Source: Pollenia angustigena (lineage: Eukaryota > Arthropoda > Insecta > Diptera > Polleniidae). Taken from it: a stretch of 64,000 bases of DNA. Location: assembly GCA_930367215.1 (NCBI GenBank), contig OV884056.1, forward strand, positions 321,934,709-321,998,708, read 5' to 3'. Both the position numbers and the translations under genes were made by a program. This document shows positions 22,955 to 32,822 of the stretch, one piece after another. The notes under the pieces were generated by a model, which was not told the origin of the DNA, searched no databases, and saw nothing but the letters and a program-made list of their open reading frames with translations. Numbering within the stretch: the first letter of the stretch is position 1; every line of letters starts with the position of its first letter.

Positions 22955-23420
22955 AAAAATATGTACTTTGAACTTCAAGAAGAATTCTTGACAAAAGTAC
23001 GAAAAAACAGAAGTGAAGGAATAACATGTTAAAATAAATTAAAATAGATAATCATTCAAAGCAAATTTCGATCTACCAAAGGTTGAATACAATTTGGTTT
23101 AAGGATTGATGTTTGACTAATGACGTCAGCAGTCGTCGATGGCTGCGAGTGTTAAACGGCAAGCCCTCTGGGGAGATTGAGTGGTTGCAATCGAAACATG
23201 TCAGGGTAACCTGTCCGTGAAAACGCCTGGGTTCGAGCCCAGATTGAGTCGGGAATGAAAAATTATCAGTAAATTTTAATTAATTTTCATGTTGTAAAAT
23301 TCCTTTCTTCATAAAAATAATTTTATGAAAATTAAATTTGATGAACTTAAGCCTAATTAAAAATATTAAAAATTTGGATTAAAAACCATAAATAGTTCAA
23401 TAAAATAACCACAATACTAA
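22955..23420 (+). repeat. SINE-like repeat unit, copy 1
   Basis: The core at about 23103-23310 begins TTGATGTTTGACT, contains a pol III B-box-like GGGTTCGAGCCCA (about 23230) and ends AATTAATTTTCATGTTGTAA with ATTCCTTTCTTC. The A-box is poor here. Similarity to copy 2 (27620-28090) extends upstream through ACTTCAAGAAGAATTCTTGAC and downstream through TTTGATGAACTTAAGCCT, so the repeated unit is larger than the SINE core. Confidence 0.65.
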
Positions 23421-24397
23421 TAATTGAAAATAAATAATTTTTTAAAAAATAATCCTCCAGCTTAACAAAATAAATATATAAATTTAATGAAATTATTAAA
23501 TACCCATGAACTTTAACTATGTTTTTGTTTGATTATTTTATAATAAAAGTCGAAACAAATTTGTTTAAAATTGATTTTAAATTGCACGATTCTTAAAACA
23601 AAAAAGACGATCTTTTTTATTTTTTTCTCAGGAAATTGACGATTTTGACACAAATTTATCTGGCAGCACTGATTAAAACCAAGACAAGAAAAGGCTAAAA
23701 AAAATTTAATATAACAAAATATAACAATTTTTTTTTGTTTATTTTCATCATATAAATTATGCATTCATCATTTATATTCCTTCTATTTTTTTATTTATTT
23801 TAAAAAAAAATAGTATATAAACATATGTATTTTAAATTCAAAATACCTACATTTTGTTTTTCTCGCCACCAATTTCAAGTGTGACTTATTTTGACAGTTG
23901 TTGAAAGAAACTTTTCGCAAAATATTGTTATAGAAACACTTTTTCTCGCATCCTTCCAATAATTTCTGGAAAATTATTTAAATGACAGATAATTCTCGCA
24001 AAAAAAAAAAGATACAGAAACACTTGTGTGAGAAAAACCATTTTTTGTTTCATTTCACACTATTTTTGTTGCAATTCACACGTTTCATGCGAAAAGTTTT
24101 ACGATGTAAGAAACACAGAAAAGGGCTACTGATGTCACTCAAATGCAAATATCTTCAAAAATATAAAACGGATTATGTTTTTCTTTTTTTAACGAAAGAT
24201 AATAAAAATACTAAAATAACAATGGAGTGCTAGTGAAGATCGGTCAAGAAATGACAGAATAACAGGGGTTCAAACTTCATTGAAAATTTTATGATTTTTT
24301 GCAGTTTTGCTCTTTTCAAGATATTTTTTTTGTACCGAGCAATTAAAAACATTTTGCGCTCAACAAGACCTAGATTGGAGCAGTGTTGTTGTAGAGT

Positions 24398-24445
24398 TGA
24401 CCTCACCTTCTATTAAATTCGCCTTGGCTTGTACCACGTATGTGA
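24398..24445 (-). mobile_element. Fragment of CAAGGCG-end element
   Basis: Read on the minus strand it starts CAAGGCGAATTTAATAGAAG and continues GTGAGGTCAACTCTACAAC, like the left end of the element at 60896. The other end was not found. Confidence 0.6.
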
Positions 24446-24740
24446 GTTTGTTAGTTTTCTTTTAATATAGGCAGTGTTGTCCTACCGTAGATTTATCTTT
24501 TTTGGCGAGTTTTTAAGTAGCAAATATAAACAAAAATTCCCAGTTTCTATTTGTTAAAATTATTTCGTTAAATAGATTAAATAAAAAAGAAGAGTGATAA
24601 CAAAAATCATGTTGGGAATTATGCTAGTAATGGGTGATCCAAGTAGAGATACTTTTTTCAATAGCCTTTTTTGACAGATCACGTGTGAGTCGTGTCATGC
24701 TGACATGTTATTTTTGTTTAGTATTGTTTGGCATTTCATA

Positions 24741-25808
24741 ATGGAAAGACTTACGCCTGAACAACATTTACAAATCGTTCAACTTTATTACGAAAATTCA
24801 CGTTCTGTGAGGAATGTGTTTCGTGCACTTCGCTCAACTTATGGTCAACATAATCGGCCTACTGAGCGTACTATTCGCAACACCATCAACCATTTTGAAA
24901 CCCAGCATTCATTACTGGATAATATTCGACCGAATAGAGCACGTCCAGCACGCTGTGAAGAAAATATAGCGGCCGTAGCTGAGAGTGTACACGAAGACCG
25001 TGGAGAGTCGATTCGGCGCCGTTCGCAGCAACTCGGACTGACGTATGGAACGACTTGGCGCATTTTACGTCGAGATCTTAAATTTAAAGCGTACAAAATA
25101 CAGCTTGTGCAACAACTGGAGCCGCTCGACCTTCCCAAGCGACATCGCTTCGCTCCATGGGCTCTTGAAAAGTTCCAAGAAGATCCGACGTTTTCGAGGC
25201 AAATTTTGTTCAGCGATGAGGCCCATTTCTGGCTCAATGGGTATGTAAACAAACAAAATTGCCGCATTTGGGACGAAGAGCAACCTGAAGAGATTCCAGA
25301 AAAAACAACGGTTTGGTGTGGTGTGTGGGCCGGTGGAATCATCGGTCCATATTTCTTTAAAAATGATGCCGGTGCGAACGTAACCGTCAATGGCGACCGT
25401 TATCGTGCCATGATAACCGACTATTTGATGCCTGAAATTGAAGCTCGTGATCTCGGCGACATTTGGTTTCAGCAAGACGGCGCCACTTCCCACACATCGC
25501 ATCAATCAATGGATTTATTGAGAGCACACTTCGGTGAGCACATAATTTCACGTTTTGGGCCAGTCGATTGGCCACCAAGATCGTGTGATATCACACCGTT
25601 AGACTTTTTCCTGTGGTGATATGTAAAGTCTAAAGTTTATGCGGACAAACCCGCTTCGATTCAGGCCTTGGAGGAAAACATCACGCGTGTCATTCGCCAG
25701 TTACCAGTCGAAATGCTCGAACGAGTCATCGAAAATTGGACTCAACGGATGGACCATCTGCGACGTAGCAACGGCCAACATTTGATAGAAATAATCTTTA
25801 AAAAATAA
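24741..25808 (+). pseudogene. DD41D mariner transposase with one in-frame stop
   Basis: From MERLTPEQHLQIVQLYYEN the frame runs as a mariner-superfamily transposase that would cut and join the element's ends. Visible parts are an N-terminal helix-turn-helix region (TERTIRNTINHFE), a second one (RRRSQQLGLTYGTTWRIL), and the DDE core: SDEAHFWLNG (first Asp), WFQQDGATSHT (second Asp) and CDITPLDFFLW (third Asp). Forty-one residues separate the last two Asp, the spacing of the rosa/Visitor group. A TGA at 25617-25619 interrupts directly after FFLW. The frame then stays open for 62 codons (YVKSKVYADKP…) to TAA at 25806. Full length would be about 355 codons, normal for the group. The stop is the only lesion I see, so the copy is probably recently inactivated. 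The upstream Met at 24705 is less likely as the start. Confidence 0.88.
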
Positions 25809-25849
25809 ATGCCGAAGAATGTTCTTTCAAATGATAAAAGACACTCCCC

Positions 25850-26814
25850 CAAGGCGAATTTATAAAGGTGACCGCATCATGAGACAGAGTTATGCTAGCT
25901 ATCCCTTTTTATTGAAAAATACTATGTATTTTGTTTTTGTAAAAAGTTAGAGTGAATGTCAAAAATATTTGTTGAAAATACAAAAAAGGAAATTTGTTTG
26001 TTAATAAAATATACACAATTGCTAAAGAAACTCCGCAATTGCAAATTAATTGTAGCTCTACTTATTGCTTACGCGTTTTTAATTTCTTGTGTTTATATTT
26101 GTTGGCGTCTGGCTGGTGTGAACCGGGTGTTCATATTTGATTGTGTGCAACTGGACTACATGTGGTGGTGGCATCTGGCAACGCCTCGTGTGGTATGTCA
26201 CCTGAAAACGAATTCGCCGTGTTTCTTTTAATTGCTAATTAAAACTTCAACCAGCCGGACGCCAGTAAATAAGGAAAAAGTTAAAGTTTAATCAATTAAA
26301 TAAAAGAAAAGAGTAAGAAAAAGCTAAGAAGTGGTAAATTTGTAAATCGTGAGGGAGAAGAAGCCAAAATTAAAATCAGAGGAAATTGGAAAAAGAAAAA
26401 AAGTGTTTTGTCCTCAATCAGAAACATTTGCCAATCGTCATATTGCCGGCTAGCCGCGCCATAAGGGTGGGTTTTACGTGATTTACTTTTTCTTTGGACC
26501 TGCCTCAACCGGTGGATTACCTAATTACCATATCCCCAACCAGACGAAGTGTTCCCCAAGAGTCACATACCGCCAGACGTGCCTAGAACCAACAACAACA
26601 GGTAAACGCTTGCCACCATAACAATATTTTTTCACTTTTTTTTGTTTTATTCAATTTAAATAAGTTTTTTTTTCAACTATTTAAATTATTATGGAATTTT
26701 AAATTTGAATTAATTTTTTCACAAAATGTAAACAAAGCTTGACATTCAGTATACACACAAAAAAATAAACAATAAAAAGATGACTGGAAAATGTCACCTT
26801 TATGAATTCGCCTT
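25850..26814. mobile_element. CAAGGCG-end element with perfect 8-bp duplication
   Basis: The ends are CAAGGCGAATTTATAAAGG and its near-perfect inverse, with GTGAC next. The flanks are CACTCCCC on both sides (25842-25849 and 26815-26822). It interrupts the 3' untranslated part of the mariner. It is 965 bp with no convincing ORF. It shares ends and much interior with 61069-61490 (for example AGTTATGCTAGCTATCCC). Confidence 0.88.
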
Positions 26815-26889
26815 GCACTCCCCATTAAATTTGAATTTTCTGTATTTTTTTTCTTTAAAAAAGTAGGGAACCTCGAAATGGATCACGCT

Positions 26890-27570
26890 TTATATGTAAA
26901 CAATTACAAAGGGTGAGGGGGAGGGGGAAGATGGACATCACATCGTTAAATCAACTTCTCTCCTTTATAGGACCTAAGATTAATATTGTAGAAATTACAA
27001 ACGGAATAACAAAGTTATATATACCCTTTTCCACCTGTGGTAAAGGGTATAAATATAGTACTTTTAAGGATTTCAGTATATTGGTCATTACACGGGTACT
27101 GATTCGACTGATTTAAGTACCAACGTGTTAGGGAAGAAATTCTCCATTACCTGGTGTTATAAAACTTGGACTCAGGAATACCTATCGTTCCAGAAAATGA
27201 GTATTTTTCAAAAAAAAAATTGTGTTTTGGTCATAACTTTTTTGTATCCCAAAAATTCAAGCATTTATAAAATTTTTCATGTTTTCTGTACGGGAGGTAC
27301 CACGCCCACTTCTTCAATCCCGCCCACATTTTGTGGGTTGCTGTGTATTGATAACCTTAATGTTTGTACATAATTGCGAAACGTTGGCTCTTGCCGCTCT
27401 CTAGATATACAAAAAAAATAAATAGCAACAAAAATAATTCAAGCTTAAACAAATTAATATAAATTTAAATAATAAAGATCGAATAAGAAAAAAATTATAT
27501 TAACAAAAATAATTTTTGCAATTTGTCTGGTATAGACGAGCAGTAAATACGCTTTAACATTTGAAGATAT
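26890..27570. other. Intronic stretch without recognised feature
   Basis: It includes a G-rich patch (GGGTGAGGGGGAGGGGG near 26910) and short open frames with no coding character. There is no repeat match elsewhere in the window that I could see. Confidence 0.4.
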
Positions 27571-27619
27571 ATTTTAAGCATTTAGAAAAAGAAAAGAAAA
27601 AGAAAGACAAACATTAGAA

Positions 27620-28090
27620 AACAAAAATGTACTTTGGACTTCAAGAAGAATTCTTGACAAAAAAGTACGAAAAAAACAGAGGTAAAGGAAAAACATGTAA
27701 AATCAATTAAAAATGGATAATCTTTCAAAAAAAAAACCAAATTTCGATCTACCAAAGGGTAAAATACAATTTGGTTTAAGGATTGATGTTTGACTATTGA
27801 CGTCAGCAGTCGTCGATGGCTGCGAGTGTAAAACGGCAAATCCCTCTGAGGAGATCGAGTGGTAGCGATCGAAACATGTCAGGGTAACCAGAAGGCTGGG
27901 TTCGAATCTCAGGTCAGTCAAGAATGAATGATTATCAATAACAATTTTAATTAATTTTCATGTTGTAAAATTCCTTTCTTCGTAAAAATAATTTAATGAA
28001 AATTAAATTTGATGAACTTAAGCCTGATTAAAAATATTAAAAATTTGGATTAAAAACCATAAATAGTTCAACAAAATTACCACAATACTA
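27620..28090 (+). repeat. SINE-like repeat unit, copy 2
   Basis: The core is 27782-27985, with TTGATGTTTGACT, the B-box-like GGGTTCGAATCTC and the TTCATGTTGTAA/ATTCCTTTCTTC tail. It is collinear with copy 1 on both sides. Relative to copy 1 it lacks several bases before the B-box. Confidence 0.65.
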
Positions 28091-28913
28091 TTAGTATTGT
28101 AAAATATTTAATTGTAAAATATTTAACAATTGATTAAATTATGGCATTTGTTTTATGGTCCTTTGGACGTATAATAATGGTATTTAAGATATAAATAAAT
28201 AATTTGGGTTCTAGATATCGCACTTGTTCTACAATACTGCATTAACTCAATATTAAAAAATTTTCAGTAGAAGCAAAACCATTTTTAATGTTATATTAAA
28301 GGCATATGAAAAATAATTTTGAAGCCAACAGTTTCATTTCCAAAAAGTAGACAAAATAGCACAATATTTTAACAGCGATTAGATATGAATATGTATTACG
28401 TGTCGATTTTTTCAAAAAAAAGTGAAAAAAATAAATTTCGAGTTAATACACTACTGTTGAACAAGTGCGATATGTACATTAGAGTGGGTCAATTTTTTTG
28501 CCCACCAAGCGTATAGCAAAATCGCAATCTACGGAAAATTCTAAGAACTTTTCCTAAAGAAACCATGGTTCTAAAATCAAAATCGAGCTTCCGGTTTTTG
28601 ACTTGAAAATTTGGTGCTCAAAAAATCTGAAAAAAATAATACTTTTTTGGAAATATTTATTGAAATTGGTGAATAGTTGGCCTGTATCGCTGAAAGAGGG
28701 CTTGTTTAAAAGAAAATTCTCTCAGTTTTCTATATCTGTGCTCATTTTTAGAAAAATCTGTACATCAATAATTGGTTAAGAGGTTTTTGTCAAAATAATC
28801 ATAGTCAAGCTGATAAGAAACCTAAAACTGTTACAATTTTGATACACAGAAGTTTAATAAAATAACTTAACTAAATTTTAATTCAAAGTTGATTAGAATA
28901 AAATAATTCTGCG

Positions 28914-29143
28914 GCATTTGGACAAAACATCTTAAGTGGAGATAAGAGATTAAAAAAAACTCGATGAAAAAAGCATTTTTGTTAAAAAATAAAATAAACC
29001 GATATTAAAGAAAAATGTTGGTCATAATAAAAAATTTAAAAAACGTAAGCAAAAATGTTTTTTAATGAAAATTCGTACGATTAACACCATTTTATCAACT
29101 TTTTAATTTTGACTTAAGATGTTTTGTCAAAATGCCATAGAAT
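28914..29143. repeat. Inverted repeat within the long-TIR element
   Basis: GGCATTTGGACAAAACATC with TTAAG at the left pairs with CTTAAGATGTTTTGTCAAA and ATGCC at the right. It is probably a small MITE. Confidence 0.55.
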
Positions 29144-29539
29144 TTATTAATCACAACTTAATTAAACGAAAATTTCGTTCAATAAAATTTAAGCAAAAAC
29201 TGTAAATAAAAAAATTAAAAAATTAATTTTTTCTTATTATTCTATTTTTTATTAAAACGCAATTTTTTGGAAAATTCACAACTTAAAAAAAGGAACCGAT
29301 TAAAATAAAAATAAAAGATTTATAAAAAAATACTTCGGCCTATAGCTGCAATTTACATACAATATCTTTTTCGCTATCCATTCGTGGTATTCTGTTGCGG
29401 CTTTTAATAGTAACTGCCAAAATATCATCTCGATTACATTATATGGCACGTGGGAAACATTGGTAAGCAATTGTACAAATCGCTCAGTTCCCTGAATATG
29501 TTCCTCAGACAAAATGCTATCGTCCATTTCTAATTTGGA

Positions 29540-29680
29540 AAATTGTATTAGTTATAAAAACATAAATTTCCGAAATACAATTGGACACTTTCAGAAGTTA
29601 CAATTGGAAATTTTTTAAGTTAAATTGGAAATTTCTGAAATATAACTAGAAAATTCTGAAACACAATTGGAAATGGTGTA
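29540..29680. repeat. Short degenerate tandem array
   Basis: ACAATTGGAAATTTCTGAAA-like units recur about five times with changes in unit length. It is AT-rich minisatellite-like DNA. Confidence 0.55.
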
Positions 29681-29687
29681 GTAAGAA

Positions 29688-29946
29688 ACATATCGTCATA
29701 TTAAATGCAAACGGACGTAACTACACTTTTTATTTTCTTACAGGAGAAGCAAAAAACTTTACAAAGTCAATTAAAACAAGGTGAAATTGGCGTTTGAATT
29801 TCGTTAATAAAATCGCCATTTATGATGGTAGGAATCTAAAATTTTGCACGAACATGTATTTTGATAAAACGAACCATAATCAATAAAAAACTCAATTTCG
29901 AAATTTTGTGTAGTTACGTCCGTTTGCATTTAATATGACGATATGT
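29688..29946. mobile_element. MITE with perfect 39-bp inverted ends
   Basis: 29688-29726 and 29908-29946 are exact reverse complements over 39 bases. They start ACATATCGTCATATTAAATG and end at GTAACTACAC. The 181-bp middle is non-coding. The perfect arms suggest a recent insertion. Confidence 0.8.
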
Positions 29947-29949
29947 AAT

Positions 29950-30175
29950 TCGCAACGTTACGCCAAAAACAAAGTCATAAATATTTTGTTATTTTGTTGT
30001 TGCTTTCTACAGAAATTTTTTTTGCGTTTTAAAATTTCAAACCCCTCATTACTTGTGGCGTTGAAAATTTTAAAACGGTACATGAGTTTTTGTAGAAAGC
30101 CATAACAAAATATTTATGAATTTGTTTTGCTTTCAATGTAATTCTTTGGCGTTGCGTTTTACATAATAAGGGCCA
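29950..30175. mobile_element. Palindromic MITE
   Basis: GCAACGTTACGCC and a CATAAATATTTTGTTAT stretch at the left pair with ATAACAAAATATTTATG and TTTGGCGTTGCG at the right. It is the same family as 19565-19790. Confidence 0.65.
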
Positions 30176-30521
30176 CAATTTAAAAACAAAAAATAAATAA
30201 GTAATGAGAAACTGAAAAGTTTGTAATTCTATCGTGCACACAACACAATTTACCGTTAAAATTCTCACGTTTATTCCATTTTAGAAATGTATGGTAAACA
30301 AAAATAATTTTTTTTAATAAAAACTTTCACTTTTTCGACGCGTTTTCAAGAATAGCCAGCAATATTTAAAAAATATACAAAAACTCGTATTAAGCGCATA
30401 AGTTAATAAGTGCTGTTATGGTTCAAATGTTATATTGGGCCTTGTGACCCAGGATGTAATGGTTTAATTTCTGGTTTGGCCTGTATTTTTTCTTTTAAAT
30501 ACATTTTTATTGAAGTCGTTA

Positions 30522-30885
30522 CCCAATAAAAAATGGAGCTTCAAACGAAGCAGGTTTGTAAGGAAGTCATGAATTTTATATGGCGAGTTCCCACTTTGAA
30601 GCAATACAATATGATACATAAAGCATATAAAAATTGTTAGATGTAACGATCAGCTTTACACACTAATACAGTTTTTTTTTAGTATTCTCCCTTACAAACC
30701 TGCTTCGTAGTAAGGGAATGCCGTAGCACTTGAAATGTTATTTTTTTAAAGTTGTTGAGAGTTCTTTCACTTACATTCTTTACTGCATTTCTGTATGTCT
30801 TATTGCGTAGCGCATAACATTGCGCTTATTTTTTTAAATGTACCTACCATTAGTGCTTCGCAAAATGAGAAAAATTTTTATTGGG
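30522..30885. mobile_element. TA-flanked MITE
   Basis: The ends CCCAATAAAAA and its inverse are flanked by TA. An inner pair, GAAGCAGGTTTGTAAGG and CCTTACAAACCTGCTTC, also folds. Confidence 0.7.
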
Positions 30886-31438
30886 TAATTTTATATTATT
30901 TTTTTAATTTAATTTCTTTTTTAAAAAGGTAGTGAATTTAAAATAGAAAATTGGGTTAAAAAAAAAATAAAATACATTTTTTTTTATTTTACCAGCTTGA
31001 CTATGAACATTTTGACAAAAATCTCCTAGGCAATTATTTATGTACAGAATTTTCTAAAAATGAGCACAGATATATAAAGCTGAGAAAATTTCCTTTTAAA
31101 CAAGCCCTCTTTCAGCGATACAGGCCAACTATTCACCAATTGCAATAAATATTTCCAAAAAAGTATTATTTTTTTCAGATTTTCTGAGCACCTAATTTTC
31201 AAGTCAAAAACCGGAAGCTCGATTTTGATTTTCGAACCATGGTTTCTTAGGAAAAGTTCTTAGAATTTTCCATAGATTTCGATTTTGCTATACGCTTTGT
31301 CACCTTTTTTGAGCCCGAACAAATTGACCCACTCTAATGTACATATACATATGTAATAGAGGTGGATGTTTTTTGGATAGTTAAATTTTTTAATTCTCTT
31401 ATTATATTATATTTTGTTGTAAAATTGGAAAAACTTAC

Positions 31439-31669
31439 TTTGTTATAGATTCACATATTGAATACAAAATTCCCAATGGCAAAAACACAGATCCATATGC
31501 TTGAACTATCATTCGTACAACATTCGGGTTTTTACGTTGACGCTCTTTATCCCATAATCGTGCAAATTTCTCTGTTACTCGTTCACTATCTAAATTTTTA
31601 CGATGTTGATATAATTCTTCATTTTCCAGTGGTCCTTTTAAGCCACGATAGAAGAGATCTTTCATCCAC
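31439..31669 (-). CDS. ABCC4/MRP4-type transporter, N-terminal exon
   Basis: This is the most upstream exon I can recognise. It encodes about 77 residues, starting WMKDLFYRGLKGPLE and ending ILYSICESIT. That is the conserved cytosolic lead-in to the first membrane domain of ABCC4-like exporters, where Trp-Met/Leu-x-x-Leu-Phe precedes an acidic/basic stretch and a WDKE motif. On the minus strand an acceptor (TATAG) precedes 31669 and a donor GTAAG lies at 31438-31434. The exon ends in phase 2 and joins cleanly to the exon at 17715 (reading SITKALQPLF across the junction). The ATG-containing exon(s) upstream were not found, so the 5' end of the gene is missing from this annotation. It lies just 100 bp downstream (genome +) of a large transposon. 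Confidence 0.85.
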
Positions 31670-31739
31670 CTATAATAATTGTTTACAAAGAGTTTCATAA
31701 ATAAAATGTTAACATGTTTTAAGTTATTCAAATAAGTTA

Positions 31740-32260
31740 AATCAATTAAGAGTGGCAGTGAGAATAAAACCTTAAAAATAATCTAGAATAGATCATTTTG
31801 TAATTTTATGGGTAAAAAAATTGTCTTTAAATATTTTTAACTGACTCGCTTATCGTCGTATTTTAATTTTAAGATCGGGTTTCATAGCCAAGAACTTTTT
31901 CTTTCTAATTATGTATAAATGTTTTTAAGCTAAATAAATCAAATTGCAACTGCGTAGTGCGTATGGATTATAAGAGTTCCCAGATAAGTTTTTCTAAGCC
32001 TTTTTTCACGAAAGATGGAAACTTAACTTAACGACTTCCTGTCCTGACTTAAGGTTTTGAGGATTTAAGGTTTTAAGGTTTTCGCAATACTCAAGACTTA
32101 ACGTTTAGATTATATGAACAAATTATTCAATTATAAAACCGCTAAAATTCCAAAAATATAAGCAAAACTAAATTATTATTTTGTAGTTTTACTTAATGCT
32201 CGCAGAGAAATAAAAAGTATTTAGAGGGACAACGTGACAACAAGCAACAAATTTTTAAGT
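31740..32260. other. Stretch without recognised feature
   Basis: This is AT-rich non-coding DNA upstream (gene sense) of the first recognised ABC exon. No clear upstream exon, promoter or repeat was identified. Confidence 0.4.
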
Positions 32261-32264
32261 ACAG

Positions 32265-32476
32265 TGTTGAAAATTAATATGTGACGGAACAGTGGTCGAG
32301 CAATCTTAATTTACAATTAGTCAAATTTGTTCATTAACTGGGTTAGGGGCCATCATTTTGGGTTACAAAGCGTTTCATCTTTTTCCCCGCGAAGGCGGCA
32401 GCAATGCCTAAACGCGGGGAAAAAGATGAAACGTTCCGTCACATATTAATTTTCAACACACATATTAATTTTCAAC
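32265..32476. repeat. Foldback with perfect 21-bp and 26-bp stems
   Basis: 32371-32391 and 32413-32433 pair perfectly (CGTTTCATCTTTTTCCCCG…), leaving a 21-nt loop. The outer segments 32265-32290 and 32433-32458 also pair perfectly (TGTTGAAAATTAATATGTGA…). The 19-bp end segment is then repeated directly to 32476. About 80 unpaired bases separate the two left arms. Confidence 0.8.
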
Positions 32477-32644
32477 ATAAGGGGGAAGAAGCGGCAGCCG
32501 ATAGACAGCAACCAGGGACTTAGCATCCCAATCTAAACCCCTTCTTGTTGTAGACATCTGAAAAGATTGCGAACCAATTTATTTATTATTATTAATTATC
32601 TATTTGAAATTTTGATATTTAATAGTTTTTACTGAAGGAAGGAA

Positions 32645-32822
32645 TTTTACAACATGAAATTAATTAAAATTTATCGATAATTTTTATTCTTGGCTGAGCT
32701 GAGGCTCGAACTCGGGTTGAATTTACGTTTCAAGAATAATCACATTCTCATCATCAGAATTGTTTGCGTTCTACGCTCTGCACCACGGCGGTGCCTGCCA
32801 GCCAACAGTCAAACATCAATTT
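32645..32822 (-). repeat. tRNA-related SINE
   Basis: On the minus strand it starts TTGATGTTTGACTG and has an A-box-like GTGGTGCAGAGCG with a B-box-like GAGTTCGAGCCTC about 60 bp later. It ends TTAATTTCATGTTGTAAAAT with TTCCTTC. The ends are shared with copies 1 and 2, but the tRNA-like head is better preserved. Confidence 0.7.

Larger units (their letters stand above)
19459..23671. mobile_element. hAT element carrying several later insertions
   Basis: The left end is CAGGGCTGCCAGATTTGACG and the right end, read on the minus strand, is CAGTGCTGCCAGATAAATTTG. Both have subterminal GACGATTTT units. The flanking 8-mers AATAAAAA and ATTAAAAC agree at six positions, so the duplication is weak. The interior holds a palindromic MITE, a TIR element, an LTR-derived unit and a SINE-like unit, but no readable transposase. 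Confidence 0.65.
19247..24117. mobile_element. TIR element hosting a hAT
   Basis: The inverted ends CTCGTTTCTGTATTTCT..CATCGTAAAA (left) and CCCTTTTCTGTGTTTCTTAC..ATCGTAAAA (right, minus strand) extend about 50 bases and include GTGTGAA. Only short stretches (19247-19458 and 23672-24117) belong to this element. The rest is a later hAT insertion. No transposase was recognised. Confidence 0.6.
18204..24390 (-). mobile_element. Second copy of the foldback element, repeatedly interrupted
   Basis: Pieces at 18204-18240, 19187-19245 and 24118-24381 are collinear with the reverse complement of the foldback element at 10314-10987. They share CCGCTGAATCCGAATA, AAAATAACCGTTATTTGTG, AAATGCAAATATCTTC and ATTTTATGATTTTTTG. 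Everything between these pieces is inserted DNA. Its far end is missing. Confidence 0.7.
24631..26889 (+). mobile_element. Tc1/mariner-superfamily element (DD41D type)
   Basis: It begins TGGGTGATCCAAGTAGAGAT, with an ACTTTTTT run close by. At the other end, minus strand, AAGCGTGATCCATTTCGAGG with TACTTTTTT forms a diverged inverted repeat. It contains one transposase gene and, in its 3' part, a 965-bp CAAGGCG insertion (25850-26814). The exact outer base and TA duplication are uncertain. Confidence 0.75.
28477..31339. mobile_element. Long-TIR element (about 340-bp arms)
   Basis: The ends CATTAGAGTGGGTCAATTT are inverted and flanked by TA (28475-28476 and 31340-31341). Inverted similarity continues for about 340 bp on each side, through AACCATGGTT, AGAGGGCTTGTTTAAA, GAGCACAGATAT and GTCAAGCTG. 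There is no transposase inside. The middle is occupied by several smaller palindromic elements. It ends 100 bp from the N-terminal ABC exon. Confidence 0.8.

Noticed and set aside
23103..23310. Intact tRNA gene
   Set aside because: Only a B-box-like GTTCGA is clear. No cloverleaf, anticodon arm or terminator could be formed. It is better explained as a SINE-like repeat.
24845..25505. Long minus-strand frames opposite the mariner transposase
   Set aside because: Shadows of the real plus-strand gene, with no domain of their own.
32371..32433. microRNA precursor
   Set aside because: The stem is perfect, without the mismatches usual for animal miRNAs, and is part of a larger foldback. It could be revisited with small-RNA data.
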